Below, piece by piece: positions 9,741 to 21,743 of a stretch of DNA of 64,000 bases. Made by a program: the position numbers and the translations under genes. The notes under the pieces were generated by a model that ran no database searches, was not told the DNA's origin, and saw only the letters and a list, made by a program, of their open reading frames with translations. Every line of letters starts with the position of its first letter. Positions within the stretch are counted from its first letter, which is position 1. This DNA comes from Larix kaempferi (Eukaryota > Streptophyta > Pinopsida > Pinales > Pinaceae), in contig BSBM01000361.1 of the NCBI GenBank assembly GCA_027924585.1, positions 66,686,001 to 66,750,000 on the forward strand. The letters are read 5' to 3'.

Positions 9741-12700
9741 CTAAAGGACACCAAGCCTCTCTTTGAAGTACTCAAAGTTCACTCTGGCTAGTGGTTTCGT
9801 CAACACATCTGCAACCTGCTCATCCGTCGCAACATACATGAGCTTCACTACTCCTTTCTGCACCATATCCCTGATATAGTGATATTTGATCTCAATGTGT
9901 TTCGACCTATCATGGAACACCGGGTTCTTAGACAACTTCACACAACTCTGGTTGTCACAAAAGATACCAGTAGCATCCAAGGGAAGATCAAATAACTCAG
10001 ACAGTAGCTTCCTCAGCCATACTACCTCACAACTAGCCGAACAAGCTGCAACATACTCTGCTTCGGCTGTATTCAGTGCTATGCAGGATTGCTTCCTGCT
10101 AAACCAAGAGATCACACCTGATCCCATACTGAAGCAGCACACAGAAGTGCTCTTCCTATCTGCAACATTTCCTTCCCAATCTGAATCAACATAACCCTCT
10201 AGGTTAAACTTTTGATTTGCATCATACTTGAGCCCATAGTCAATCGTACCCTTCAAGTACCTCAGAATATGCTTTACAGCAACCAGGTGAACACTTCTCG
10301 GATCCGTCAGGAACTGGCTCAATGTGTTCACCGCAAAGCAAATATATGGCCTTGTATTTGTCAGGTACATCAAGGACGTAATCATCTGACGATACATCGT
10401 GATATCAACTGGCTTAGATGAAGCATCACACATAAGCTTCAGGTTCGATGCCATAGGTGTGGCCATGGCCTTGCAGTCCATCATCCCAAACCTCTTTAGG
10501 ATCTCTACTACATACTTCCCTTTTCCAAGGAAGATCCCATCTGCACTCTGCCACAACTCCATGCCTAGAAAATAATGCATCATCCCCAAGTCCTTCATCT
10601 CGAACTCGGCTGCAAGCTTCCTCTTGGTGTCGGCAATCAACCTATCCTCTCCTATAACAAACAGGTCATCGACACATAGGAGTAGTATCACAGGATTTCC
10701 TTCCTCAACCTTGTAGTAAAGGTTGGAATTCGCTTTACTCTTGGTAAAGCCCAAACTGGATAGAAAACTGTCCATCCTACCATACCAAGTCCTAGGAGCT
10801 TGCTTCAAGCCATACAAGGATTTCTTCAACCTGCACACATATGACTCCCTGTCATGTGTCTCAAAACCGAGTGGCTATTCCACATACACTTCCTCTTCGA
10901 CTACACCATTCAAGAAAGCTATCTTGACATCCATCTGGTGTATCTTCCACTTCATCATTGCAGCCAGAGCAAGTACTGTTATGATGGAAGTGTATCTGGG
11001 TATAGGAGAAAAAGTCTCTTCATAGTCTATTCCCTCTTTCTGAGAGAAGCCACGAGCTACAAACCTTGCCTTGTATTTTTCTATGCTACCATCTGCAGCA
11101 TGCTTGATCTTATAGATCCATTTGGAAGTCACAACAAACTTCTCTTTAGGTCTTGGGACTACATCCCAAACATCATTCTTCATGATCGATTGGTATTCCT
11201 TGACCATGGCATCCTTCCATTCTTTCTTTTCCGCTGCTTCTTCATAACTGGAAGGTTCTTTGTTCATAATGTCACAGAGCAAGGCAACATAACTAGTGTG
11301 TGACCTTGTCCTTTTCATTTCTCCATGTTCCTCTTTTGGAATGCCATATCTTTATGCATCTCGAATGATCTCTCTAGCCCATGCAGGTTTCCTCTTGTGA
11401 GAGTTCTTCTCACGGGGTGGATCTATAGGTTCTTGTGGATCTTCAATTTCATGAACTGCTTCATTCATGGTGGTGTCTTGAAATATGGTTACCTTTGGTT
11501 CTTCATGGTCATCAACAAGTGTCTTCCTTGATTTGATGTATGCTGAGTCTTCATCAAATGTTACATCCTTGCTGATGTCAATCTTCTTGAACCTTGGAAA
11601 GTATATTCGGTAAGCTTTTGAGTTTTCAATGTAACCCACAAATATGCCCTTCTTTCCTGAAGGATCTAGCTTTGTCCTCTTTTCTTTTCGAATGTGTGTG
11701 TAAACTGGACAACCAAATATCCTGAGATGGCTAACTTCAGGTTTCTTACCAAAGAAGACTTCTTCTGGTGTCTTGTTGTCAAGTATCTTGTGAGGTGTTC
11801 TATTCTGCACATATACTGCTGTCCTAGCTGCTTCTGCCCATAGGTGCATAGGAAGATCTTGGTCATGAAGCATTGCCCGTGCTACTTCCATGATAGTCCT
11901 AGTCTTCCTCTCTGCAACTCCATTTTGTTGTGGATTATAAGGAGCAGTCAACTCCCTCTTAATCCTTGAATCACTGCATAAATTCTTGAAATCACCTGAA
12001 GTGAATTCTCCACCATTGTCGGATTTGAAAGTCTTAATTCTCTTATCTATTTGATTTCCTATCAAGGCTTTGAATTCCTTGAACTTATCAAACACTTCAT
12101 CTTTATTTTTCAGGAAATAAACCCAAGTCTTCCTAGAGAAATCATCAATGAAGGAAACATAGTATACATACCCACTCAGAGAACTGGATGACATCGGTCC
12201 GCATACATCAGAGTGGATAATCTCCAAAATTCCTTTTGCTTTGCTTTCACTGCTTGGAAATGATTTCTTTGTGTTCTTTCCCTTTGCACATCCTTTGCAA
12301 ACACCTTCATGCTTTGATTGGATTTCAGGAAGACCTTCTACAACTTTGCTTGCAATTGGTAGTGCTCTATAGTGCACATGTGCAAGCCTTCTATGCCAAA
12401 GTTCACTTGGCTCCATGGATTCATGTACCATGGCATGTTTAGGTTGTCCCTTCAACTTGTACAATCCTCCCTCTTGCTCTCCAATCATCACTGCATCATC
12501 TATTGTCTTACCTTTAGGCCACATGAGTACTTGGCCATCTATAAATGCAACTCTCATTCACTTTGCATCCAAAGATGATATGGATATGAGATTTTTCTTG
12601 AGCCCAAGTACATATAGAACATCTTTAATTTTTAGAGACTTCCCAGAGTCTAGCATGTAGGAGGCTTCACCACTTCCTTTGATGGGATATTGATAGTCAT

Positions 12701-13733
12701 CCCCAAGTTTCACCTTATGGGGTGACTCATGTTTAGATAGGTCTACAAAGGATTCTTTAAATCCCGTCATGTTTTTGGAAGCCCCACTATCAATAAGCCA
12801 ATCATCACATCCATGTGAGATAGTACATGTAAGAGCATAGATTAGAACATATTCATCTTCACTTGATGAGTCATCACTTTCTGCTCTAGCCTTCTTCTTG
12901 GGTGGTTCATCATCCTCAGCAGCATGAGCATGATATCTCTTTTTGCTGCCCTTCTTCTTCTTGTTGTAGTGATTGTTCCTTTTGTTCTTGGGACAATCTG
13001 AGGCAAAGTGTCCCAACTCATAACAAGTGAAGCATCGAACTTGAGAGTGATCTTTCTTCTTATGAAAGTGAGAATGCTTCTTGTTGTGAGATTTCTCCCT
13101 CTTAAAATTGATTCCATTAGTGTGTGATATGAGGGCTTGATCTTCACTTCCCATCTTTTCTTCTCGGGCCACAAGCCTAGCTTCTTCTTGTGAACATTTT
13201 TCCCAGAGTCTACTGAAGGAGACCAATTTTCTTCTTGCACAGATTCCTTAAATGAAGGAGTCCCATGACCTAGGTAGGCCATTCAAAGTGGTCATCACAA
13301 TTTCACCATTCTCCACTACTTCATCCACAACTTCAAGTTGTTTCTTGATTTGAGAGACCTTAGAAAAATAGGATTGAATTGTCTCTCCATTCTGAAGCTT
13401 TACCCCTTTCAATTGGTTCCGCAGAGTCATCTTCCGATTTATGTTCTTTCCTTCAAACAACTTGGTCAAAGAGTCAAACATCTCCTTAGGTGTCTTTAGG
13501 GAAGACACATGGGGTATGAGATGGTCCTTTATAGAATCATCAATGATTCTCTTAACCTTGATCAAGTCCTTCTTGTGTAAGGCCTTAGCCTCATCACCCT
13601 CTGGGACTAGAACCTCTTCTTTTATGTAGGTGTCCAAATCATTCTCTTCTAGGATTAACCCAATCCTATACTTCCATGCTCGGAAGTTATCAGCTCCATC
13701 AAGCTTATCCTCAAGCTTGGTGTGGTGAGACAT
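9741..13733 (-). pseudogene. gag-pol: C1 Copia gag-pol polyprotein with four in-frame stops
   Basis: A single 1331-codon frame starts at the ATG of 13733 (MSHHTKLEDKLDG). Domains in order: Gag; zinc knuckle CFTCYELGHFASDC; protease DWLIDSGASKNM; GAG-pre-integrase HRRLAHVHY; integrase (HSDVCGPM, FKSDNGGEF, GVAERKTRTIMEVARAML); RT (KWIYKIKHAADGSIEKYKAR, QMDVKIAFLNG, catalytic CVDD near residue 1020 instead of YVDD); RNase H (GYVDSDWEGN, AEAEYVA, DNQSCVKL). Order PR-IN-RT-RH defines Copia. Stops are TAA at residue 162, TGA at 392, TAA at 794 and TAG at 953. All four remnants are in one frame with no indels, so decay has been by point mutation. The Y-to-C change in the catalytic box would also hurt activity. 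Confidence 0.95.
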
Positions 13734-14287
13734 CTTAAAGAGTACTTCAAATGGAAATAGAAAGTTTTAGGTCTTACCACTTGATTTGCTGAAAACTGGA
13801 TCTGGAGCTGGATTGGGGTTTGTCAGAGAAACCCTACAAATTCAAAATGTGAATTTCAAAATTCTGAAAGGATAGAAAGATGCGCCTTGATGAGCTGATT
13901 AGCCTGGTATATTCATAAATTGAAAACTGCAAAGTTTCACCCTTCAAAAATGCTTTTCAATCTCTTGGATTCATTAGGGAGGACCCTGAATTAGGGTTTG
14001 AGTTTCCCGGAGCTTCACCCAACCAAAAAGTTCGATCCAAAGCTCTAAACTTTGATTTTCCAAGGAGCTTCCAGCTATGTCCCCAGATGTCAGAAATTCC
14101 TATTCTTTGTGGAAACTCTAATTTTTAGGGCCAAAACTGAAAAAGCTCAGAATTGAATTCTGTCTCGACAGAAAGATGCGCCCTTCTAAGGAGAGTTAGT
14201 CTAGCCTTCTGCCTTTGATGATCTGTGGAGAGAAACCCAAATACTAAGAAGCCCTAGCTTCCGCAGCTGCACAGTGCCTTCTTCTTA
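13734..14287 (-). other. C1 untranslated leader
   Basis: 554 bases between primer site and gag ATG with no ORF of note. The stretch near 13800-14150 resembles the C2 leader at 30600-30960 (shared GGGTTTGTCAGAGAAACCC and GAAAACTGCAAAGTTTCAC), which shows that C1 and C2 belong to one family. Confidence 0.65.
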
Positions 14288-14304
14288 GGTCAACTCTGAT
14301 ACCA
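14288..14304 (-). other. Primer-binding site of C1
   Basis: On the minus strand TGGTATCAGAGTTGACC follows the LTR directly. The first 11 bases match the usual initiator-methionine tRNA site. Confidence 0.88.
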
Positions 14305-14895
14305 TGTTAATTTTTCGATAATTTCATTCCATTATCATTCAGGATCACTAAGAGAATAACATGTACAACATATCAATCATAGACACAAAAGCAATCACAC
14401 AAGAGACACATAGTTTCACCGGGGAAAACCAAGAAGGTGAAAAACCCCGCAACTTCCTTAGAGATAAGATAAGCCACCAAACAAGATCACAAAGATCAAA
14501 ACCAATAAGATGTCTCTAGCAGATGCTCCTCCTCCTCCACTAGTGCGCCACTTTCTCTCTTAGCTATGCGAGCTTGAGAAGTGAGTGAATGAATAGAATG
14601 AGGGACACACCCCTCTTATTTATACTTGACTTGACCTGCCAATTAATTCACTGGGGCCGACTTGCTACTCAAGTCTAATAACCCAACCACATGTGCTAAC
14701 CAGGGCCGACCCCACACTGGTGGTCTAATAACCCATCAATACAAATGACGACAATTGTCGATGCACATGACGACACTTACAAATACAAATGACGACACTT
14801 CCAAATAGAGGAATGTAACATCTCTAATGGATATACAATAAAGTACAAATGTAATACATAGAAGAATATCTTCCGAAGTTACAAATACATCAATA
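14305..14895 (-). repeat. 5' LTR of C1
   Basis: 591 bp, paired with 7953-8543. Its outer end reads TATTGATG on the minus strand, against TGTTGATG in the other copy: a point change in the terminal TG. A TATA box lies at 14617-14624. Confidence 0.93.
14617..14624 (-). promoter_or_regulatory. TATA box of the C1 LTR promoter
   Basis: TATAAATA on the minus strand inside the 5' LTR, followed by AGAGGGGTG. It is also present in the other LTR at 8265-8272. Confidence 0.65.
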
Positions 14896-15081
14896 GGAAG
14901 CAATGCAACAGGTCAAGCAACAACTGGAGGAAGCACAACATAAAAGTTGCAAACATCCAACAGACCAGCAGGTGGAAGAATGTACACAACTCATAACGTC
15001 AGCAAAGGAAGTGGTCGACCAGATCAAAAATGCATACGACGATTTCCGACAGCAGGTGAATGCACCAGAGGTTTCCAGCTG
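14896..15081 (+). pseudogene. T1 extra ORF, C-terminal end
   Basis: After the right-hand GGAAG the frame broken at 7952 resumes without a shift and ends at TGA 15079-15081. The segment is glutamine- and charge-rich (QQVKQQLEEAQHK, KEVVDQIKNAYDDF), continuing the predicted coiled coil. A weak purine tract (AAGGGAGAG) and the 3' LTR follow. Confidence 0.6.
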
Positions 15082-15110
15082 AGGTGGCTCAAGGGAGAGC
15101 CACAAGTTTG

Positions 15111-15874
15111 TGTTGGGGGTTTGTTGGTACAGGATTAGTCCGCATAAAGTGCGGAAGCCGACAGCTACGAAGAAGGACCATCCCCGGAAGAAGGACCATT
15201 CGCGGAGAACGAGGAAGCACAATATTAGTTTAAGTTGTTAGAAAGGGTCATTTGGACCATTTTGTAACCACCATGTTGGCTATAAATAAGAATATGAATG
15301 TAAGCCTAAGGGCATCAATTGGCATGATTATTATGATTATGATTCGATTGCTCTGTTTTCGGCGGTTTTGTATGGATCCGTGATAAGATGTTCTGAACTA
15401 TTTTTGCGAAGGTTATATTGCAGGTTTTGATGAGTTGATGCATGAAGATGTTTGGTTCTGTTCTTTTGTCTCTGTTTATGTCGAATAGTGAATGCTGCAT
15501 TATGATTTTTGTTGTCTTTTTTGTAAGGTTTCATTGATGTGATCTCCAGAATTTCCCTATTAATGCGAATGTCAATTATGTGTTGAATATGAAAATGGTG
15601 AATACATGGTTAATGTGCGAATGATGAATGTATGAATGCATGCGAATGTGAATCTCTGGTTTCTGTTGCGATAGAATAGAAGTAGTTGCATGTCCTTTCC
15701 CCACTACGGAAACCTGGTTCCTGTAGCCCCCTTAATCATCTTGGGTGAGACTTCACTCGCTTCGCGGGTGTTGCTGGAAAGGGTAAAACCTTTCTGGGAC
15801 GGTGCTTAAAGGCGTTTGGTTGGTGTTTATTGACGACAGTGTGAAGTGAACCCTTATCAATAGAACTGTGTCAA
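15111..15874 (+). repeat. 3' LTR of T1 with TATA box
   Basis: It begins TGTTGGGGG and ends TGTGTCA; its last 485 bp match 1-484. TATAAATAAG at 15281-15290 is a good TATA box. The left boundary is set by the TG rule only and could be two bases off. Confidence 0.8.
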
Positions 15875-16777
15875 AAATTGGCTATGAGATAGGAAGATTC
15901 CTATAGTTCCAAGGGGTATGAGATGTCTTGGACATCATGAGGATAATAATGCTATATCAAAATTTTCATGCTATTTAATTGAGAATTCCAATATTTCTAT
16001 GACTTGTGGGTGAGTGTGAGTTTTGACAGGAATTGTGACTTTCCCAAAGTGGTTGTTCAATGACGGGACCCCTTAGATTAGTGATGGCACAATATGGTTG
16101 ATGTAGGGCGTTGACCCTAGTACTATCAGGGGGGTGGAGGCATTTCCCACCGTTGAACCTCCGAAACCCGGAGTCGTGAGAGGGCTGTGATATGCACGCT
16201 CCCATGGATGTGGGATGACGACTAGTGGGTGCCTGCAGGGGAAGGTTGGTCGATCGACACTTCCCCTTATGGGTTCTATACGTGGTCATACGCATACTTG
16301 AGATTCCATGGTATATTCCAGCAGAGGATGGGATGGTGAGTTCAGGAGCTGAAAGTAGTGGTGATTAGGTGGTTGGAGTACTAATGGGATGGATGGGACC
16401 AATGATGGATTGGATGCTATTCTTGATGGTTATTAACCATTGTGATTATATGCTAGATTTCATCATTATGTTTATTTAATTCTGTCTTATTGCTTCTATA
16501 TGAATGATTATGAATGATGAATGATGCATTGTTAAATTGTTCTTCTATATGTTGTTTGCGAGCATGTAATAATGATATATTAGGAGCATTAAATGTGATG
16601 ATTAGTACCCATGTTTAAGACGTGTGCACTGGCCATGCATACGCCAATTCGTGAGTACAATACTATGATTGGTCAATCAATGAATAAATTAGTATGGTTA
16701 TATTAGCTAATAGTAGCTTGGTTGATGAATTGTTGAAAGTATTACTTGTGTGTTAAAATTATGAGTTTGTTGACTTG
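15875..16777. other. No gene seen: unique AT-rich DNA
   Basis: No coding signal on either strand. A GC-richer patch lies at 16060-16270. It may be an outer part of element F's left repeat or flanking DNA; it is not duplicated on the right side of F. Confidence 0.5.
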
Positions 16778-17764
16778 TTTAATATGTTTTAGATTTATAT
16801 AAATTGATTGGATTATTGAATAACATATATAATTATATACAAATAATATAACATATGTCATAGTATAATATAGTATATGAAAATATTTTATTTGGCTTAT
16901 GTATGAGAGGATAATATAAATAAATGAATAGATAGGATTGCACAATTTTTTAGAAAAGAGTTGTCATAGTTGCATTTAAGGTAGAAGCATGACAAGTGAG
17001 ACTTTGCAACCATGTGTATTAATATTTTATTAATTTAAATCGTTTTTTTTTTTGAAAATGAATTTATTGATTGTTGACTATTATTTTTGGAATTTGTTGA
17101 TGGATGAGGAGGATGATGAGGAGTTTTGATATAAATAGGAGACTTGAGATTGAAAGGGGGAGGTTATTTTTCTTTTGGAGGATATTTTGGGGTGATATTT
17201 TTTCTATGATGGAAATTTTGGATAATTTGGGGTATGAGAAGTTTGGAAGAGTTGGAAGAGTTTGAGAACTCTTGGAATATTTGATACATACCCTACTAGT
17301 GCATCACTGTTATGTTCTTTGGGGGTCTTAGGAACGGAGGGCCAGGGGGCCATTTGGATGGGACCGCTCAATGGCTTCCTTGGGCTAGGGAGATGACTAG
17401 GCTCCTAGTTGGCTAGGAGGTAAAACCGTGGTTCTGGTTTGGGCAATGAAGATAGAAGCAACTCGAGATGAAGAAGGTAGCTTGCTTCAGTTTGGACTTC
17501 ATCACATTCTTATATCGAGGTATTTTTCTTGTGATTTCAATTTGTTTATATAATGTTGTAATTTTTTATATACTATTGTAAAATGTTTATATGTTGTTTA
17601 TATGCTGCTATGGTTACATGATGCATATATACTCCTCAGTTATACAGTTCAAAGCCCACCATTTGAGCTTGTATTAACACTCTTATGCATTTCGAAAATG
17701 GAAAGAAAATAGATGTTAAAATTAGATTAGTTAAAATTCATAATGCCTCTAGAGGCATTACACA
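16778..17764 (+). repeat. Left LTR-like repeat of F
   Basis: Matches 23684-24667 over its full length with several percent divergence, including a 9-base difference in a GAGGATGAT run. TATAAATA lies at 17130-17137. It ends ATTACACA directly before the primer site. Confidence 0.8.
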
Positions 17765-17776
17765 TGGTATCAGAGC
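17765..17776 (+). other. Primer-binding site of F
   Basis: TGGTATCAGAGC, a perfect match to the common initiator-methionine tRNA site, immediately after the left repeat. Confidence 0.85.
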
Positions 17777-17879
17777 TCTTGGTTCAAAAACTAGAACCTG
17801 AAGGGCTTACATAAAATTAAAAAGGAATAAATGTGAAATTTGAATTTCCATTGTAAATGAAGACGTAAACTTAAATAGA

Positions 17880-18570
17880 ACATAAAATACACATGGTTTA
17901 AAATTTTTGGGTATGTTAATATTTACGAGTTCTAAGTACTGTTAAGCCTGTAAAACTTTTAGTTTTATGCAAACAAAGAATAAATATTTGTGGGTTCTTA
18001 GTACTGATAAGTCTAAAAACTTTTGGGTATTATCCAAAGTCTTAAAAAATACTTAAGGATTCTCAGTACTAAGTCTCTAAAACCATTTGGTATATTCTCC
18101 ATTATGAGATAAGAGTTGGAACGGAATAACAAGGTTTACTTGCCTTAACAACAAAAGATATAAATACAGAATAAATGCTTATTTGTTATGTTTGAAATGC
18201 CCACAAACAAAAATGTGACAATCTTCCTTCTGAAATCAGACTTGGATCAAACAAACGAGGTTTGTGTTTGCAATGTTGACGGTTTCTTCAAACTAATAAG
18301 CCAATGAAACTTGAATCAGACAAACAAGATTTGTGTTTGAAATGTTGACGGGTTTTTGATACTGATGATCCTATAAAACCTTTGGTCATGTAGTGACACA
18401 AAAAAACTACTTATGGGTTCTTCAGATGAAGTCTTTAAACTTTTTGTTATGTTTATTTGTGAAGTTTGAATATACCCACAAACATATACAACAACATTCT
18501 TCACTGTGAAATCAAAGTTGGATAAGACCAACGAGGTTTCTGTGTGTAATATTTAAGGATTCCCAATATT
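17880..18570 (+). repeat. Degenerate tandem repeats in the F leader
   Basis: Recurring phrases such as GGTTCTTAGTACTGATAAG, TCTAAAACTTTTGG and CAAACAAACGAGGTTTGTGTTTG appear in a diverged, irregular series. Two longer units (18200-18280 and 18300-18360) share the TTTGTGTTTG...AATGTTGACGG segment. No coding frame. Confidence 0.55.
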
Positions 18571-20177
18571 GATAAACATGAGTTTCCTACCTGAAGTAGT
18601 GGAAAATATTCAATAAAACAGAACCTCATGCTCTACAATAGTCTTTAATGATTGCTCTCTAATTTCGATAAACCTTATGTTGCAGTAAATCGAGTAGATG
18701 GAATCCTAATATTTTGAATATCTTGCATATTAATTTAACAACCACAAATCTGGCTTGGTATTTTGCACTCATACTAAACCTGGGCACAACAAAAAGATCA
18801 TCAAATTGATTAAAAATCATTTGGTTTGTTGAAACCATTTTCCATTCATATCCTCTTTGCTCATCATCTATCATCCGCATACTCCCTTGCAAAAGAAGAC
18901 TAAGTGCAGAACCAACCCTCATACAAATCGACAATCCCAAATCCTGACCCACATAGAATATCCATGAGCATACAAAATTCGTTGACTCTCTCTTACCTGC
19001 AAGATAGACTGAACGAAATTACTAAAAAAGAAGTGTGAACATCAACGCAAAGAAATGTATCTCTGATGATAGGGGGCATAGATGAATGGTAATTGCTTCT
19101 TTCTCCATCTATGGGTATGTGAAACTATAATCGAGTGTTTTCCACCCACTAAGGAATGTCTATCGATTTCCTCCCTTTCCCACCGGGTGTTGCTCCTTAT
19201 ATTATATAAGCTAATTCCTTTCTAAGATCGTGCATATTTAGGGTCGTGTCACTCCTTTTGTTTTGTTTTAGACATCTCTTATTGATCTAGAATGAGGCAT
19301 TGTGAAAAAGTGTTGCCATCCAATTTCATAATAAGGGGGATGTATTGTTCAGTTGAAAAAAAGGGAAAAAAAAAGAGAGTTCATTTGCGTGGAGATCATT
19401 GAATTCAATTATAAAAATCTTAGGGCGGAGTGAATCCATATTAGGGATGGAATCAATACTAATTCCCCTGGTCATAATGGAATTTGCTTCTCTCCTTTGG
19501 GTTCTAACTATAATAGTCAAGAGTTAGTGAATGCACCCCCCAATCTATTCCAATATTTCGCCCCTAAACGTAGACTTTTAACTTTTGAGAATATGGTAAT
19601 CGAGCTGCCTCCATCCGTGAAATTGCTGAAATGTTTCACATGTCCTTGTCAAGATTCTTGTGTCCACACAAAATGTGACAAGATGATAGATTTAACTCAA
19701 TTATTTTCATTAATAAGTTGCACCGATCTAACTGCCCTTAAAGAATTGAACATAACTGTAGCTTTGATTTCAAATTCGTACTCACCATGCTTAGAGTTCA
19801 AGGATGTCATGTTATTTGTCAGTACATAACTCTCATAAATACAACCTCTAAATACATTTTGTAGCCCTTAATGGAGATTTTCCTTGGAAATGGGTTTATC
19901 TGTATTTTCCATTGGAAATATTGTGAATACATAAGAGCGAGGCGTTGATTGGCCGTATTATTTGGAAAGATTCATCAAGTTTTCCATACTACATCATAAA
20001 CCAAGGATATTGTAGGATATACATTGGAACGAGCAATAGTCTATTAATTACAAGAATCAATGACCTATACTTTGTAGGGTTGGGTAAATGCAAGCGAAAA
20101 CCAAGATGGTCGAGTCTATTCGAGCGTTAGGTTTCTTCAGAATCTATCTTATCACTTACGGTAAATCTAAATGTGTT
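18571..20177. other. No gene recognised
   Basis: Only short frames. The longest, 19497-19829 (110 codons, plus strand, with a cysteine cluster CFTCPCQDSC), resembles nothing I know and has no supporting context, so I do not call it a gene. Confidence 0.4.
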
Positions 20178-20400
20178 AGCCTTCTGGAGTAGGAAATCTT
20201 ATCACTTATGCCTTCTGGAATAGGAAATCTGATCACTTATGGATGCGAGATCGAGTAACTCTAATTGTGTCAGCCTTCTAGAGTAGGAAATCTTATCACT
20301 TATGCCTTCTGGAGTAGGAAATCTTATCACTTATCGACGTGAGATCGAGTAACTCTAAATGTGTCAGCCTCCTCGAATCGAGATAAATATTATCACTTAT
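20178..20400. repeat. Higher-order tandem repeat (31-bp units in an A-A-B pattern)
   Basis: A 31-base unit A (GCCTTCTGGAGTAGGAAATC then TTATCACTTAT) occurs in pairs, each pair separated by a 32-base unit B (GAGATCGAGTAACTCTAA then TGTGTCA). The order is A A B A A B A'. Confidence 0.75.
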
Positions 20401-20688
20401 AGACTCAAGAGATTGGAATCCCTAAGATTATTTATCCTCAAAGTATGTGCATAAGATTCCATTAGAGCAAAACCCTATTTGCAAAGGTTAATCACACTAT
20501 ATCTTTAAAATATATTCCAACACTTATCCAAAGCGGGAGTGGATTTAGAACTATCCTACAAAAGTTTTGATATTCACTCATATATATGCCAGGCTTGTAA
20601 GAGTATGTAAATGCTTTCCAAGACGTGCTTGCAATCCATTCCCTTGCAATGCACGCATAGACCCCTTCGTTACAGAAATTATATTTTC

Positions 20689-21239
20689 CAGTGTTCCACG
20701 GGGACGCGTTTATGCATTTCCCCGCATCCCGGGGATGGCAAAACTCCATGCGAAACGTTTCGCTTTGGGCGAAATTCGGCGAAACTCCATGCGAAATGTT
20801 TCGGTCTATGGCGAAACTCATTCCCCATGATGAAACTTGGGGGTACTTCTTGGCGTCCCGCACGAAACTCCGTCGAACCTTCCGGGCGTCCGGCACGAAA
20901 CCTTGAAACTCCAACGAACCTTCTAGGTGTCCGAATAATCATATATAATCATGATGGATCATGTAATGTGTTTGGATTATTAATTTATCAGATTCTAAAT
21001 TACATTGCATGATTGCACAATGACGAATGTAGTATTTAGTAATTTACTAATTTGCATGGGATGAATTGTTATTATTGGGATTTATATTTTTCATATTTTT
21101 TTTATATTTTTAGAACTTTTATGACCCCCGTTCCCCGTCCCCCTGAATTTTCCTAAAATTTGGGGTGGTCTCCACGCGTCCCGAATGTGCGTCTCCCCGC
21201 TCCCCGCGTCCTGCCGTCCCGAAACCTTGGGGAACATTG
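20689..21239. mobile_element. hAT-type non-autonomous element (MITE)
   Basis: 551 bp with inverted ends CAGTGTTCC (left) and CAATGTTCC (right end read on the minus strand), one mismatch, flanked by a perfect 8-bp duplication ATATTTTC at 20681-20688 and 21240-21247. Terminal CA(G/A)TG and an 8-bp duplication are hallmarks of hAT elements. No transposase frame is present, so it would need one in trans. Inside are CCCCGTCCCCG-type runs and the perfect palindrome GCGAAACGTTTCGC at 20750-20763. Confidence 0.75.
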
Positions 21240-21645
21240 ATATTTTCACTTTATTTGAAGTACCATTACAATTGCGGGTATACACAGTGCACAATGGGCA
21301 CCATTACCATTATGATAGCATGATTATCCTTGGTTAAGCACTCAGATAATTCACTATTTTGGATTTTATTGGCGAAGAAAGGAAGCACGTATATATTACT
21401 AGCCCGGTCTTGCAAGAGGCGAGCTTTAGTCCCCATGCTAACTAAGGCCATAGAGAGTTCAAGCCAAGTGATTTACGACTTCTGCACTACTAGGATAGGA
21501 GTGGAAATAGAAGTTAATGAGACTTCTAATTAGAGCTGTATTTCAACTCTTCTTGCAATCTTTCTAACTGTTGGCCGAGACTACCTATTCACTTGAGCAG
21601 ACCGGAACATGCAAGGATTAGCACTTGCCGGGAGAACTCAACCGG

Positions 21646-21667
21646 TATATATATATATATATATATT
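21646..21667. repeat. (TA)n microsatellite
   Basis: About eleven uninterrupted TA units. Confidence 0.9.
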
Positions 21668-21743
21668 CTCTTCACACATCAGGATAGTACAGTCGACCGG
21701 CAGTAAAGACCCAGGATGGACGGACAATTAGGTAGGTTACACA

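Larger units (their letters stand above)
7953..14895 (-). mobile_element. C1: complete Ty1-Copia element nested in T1
   Basis: A 6943-bp minus-strand element with two 591-bp LTRs, a 5-bp duplication (GGAAG), a methionine-tRNA type primer site, a polypurine tract and a full-length gag-pol frame. The LTRs differ at roughly 17 positions (about 3%) by eye, so the insertion is moderately old and younger than host element T1. Four stop codons lie in an otherwise continuous 1331-codon frame. An unusual block of satellite-like repeats (8830-9640) lies between gag-pol and the 3' LTR. Confidence 0.95.
1..15874 (+). mobile_element. T1: old Ty3 LTR retrotransposon, 5' end off window
   Basis: A plus-strand Ty3 element bounded by direct repeats at 1-484 (LTR cut by the window edge) and 15111-15874. 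In order the interior holds an ORF upstream of gag, gag with three zinc knuckles, protease, a second gag-like domain, an RT stub, a TATA box and a long extra ORF. RNase H and integrase are missing between about 4930 and 5319, so the copy is non-autonomous. All frames carry stops, and the LTRs differ at about 40 of 485 aligned positions by eye, so it is old. Copia element C1 is inserted at 7953. An ORF before gag and another after pol recall Ogre/Tat elements, but the lineage is not proven. Confidence 0.85.

Noticed and set aside
10854-11303. 149-codon plus-strand frame
   Set aside because: Antisense to the C1 reverse transcriptase; a shadow.
17765-17776. tRNA gene suggested by TGGTATCAGAGC
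   Set aside because: This and the sites at 14288, 31921 and 41930 are primer-binding sites complementary to tRNA 3' ends; no cloverleaf is present.
19497-19829. 110-codon frame with cysteine cluster
   Set aside because: No recognised domain and no supporting context within a non-coding element.
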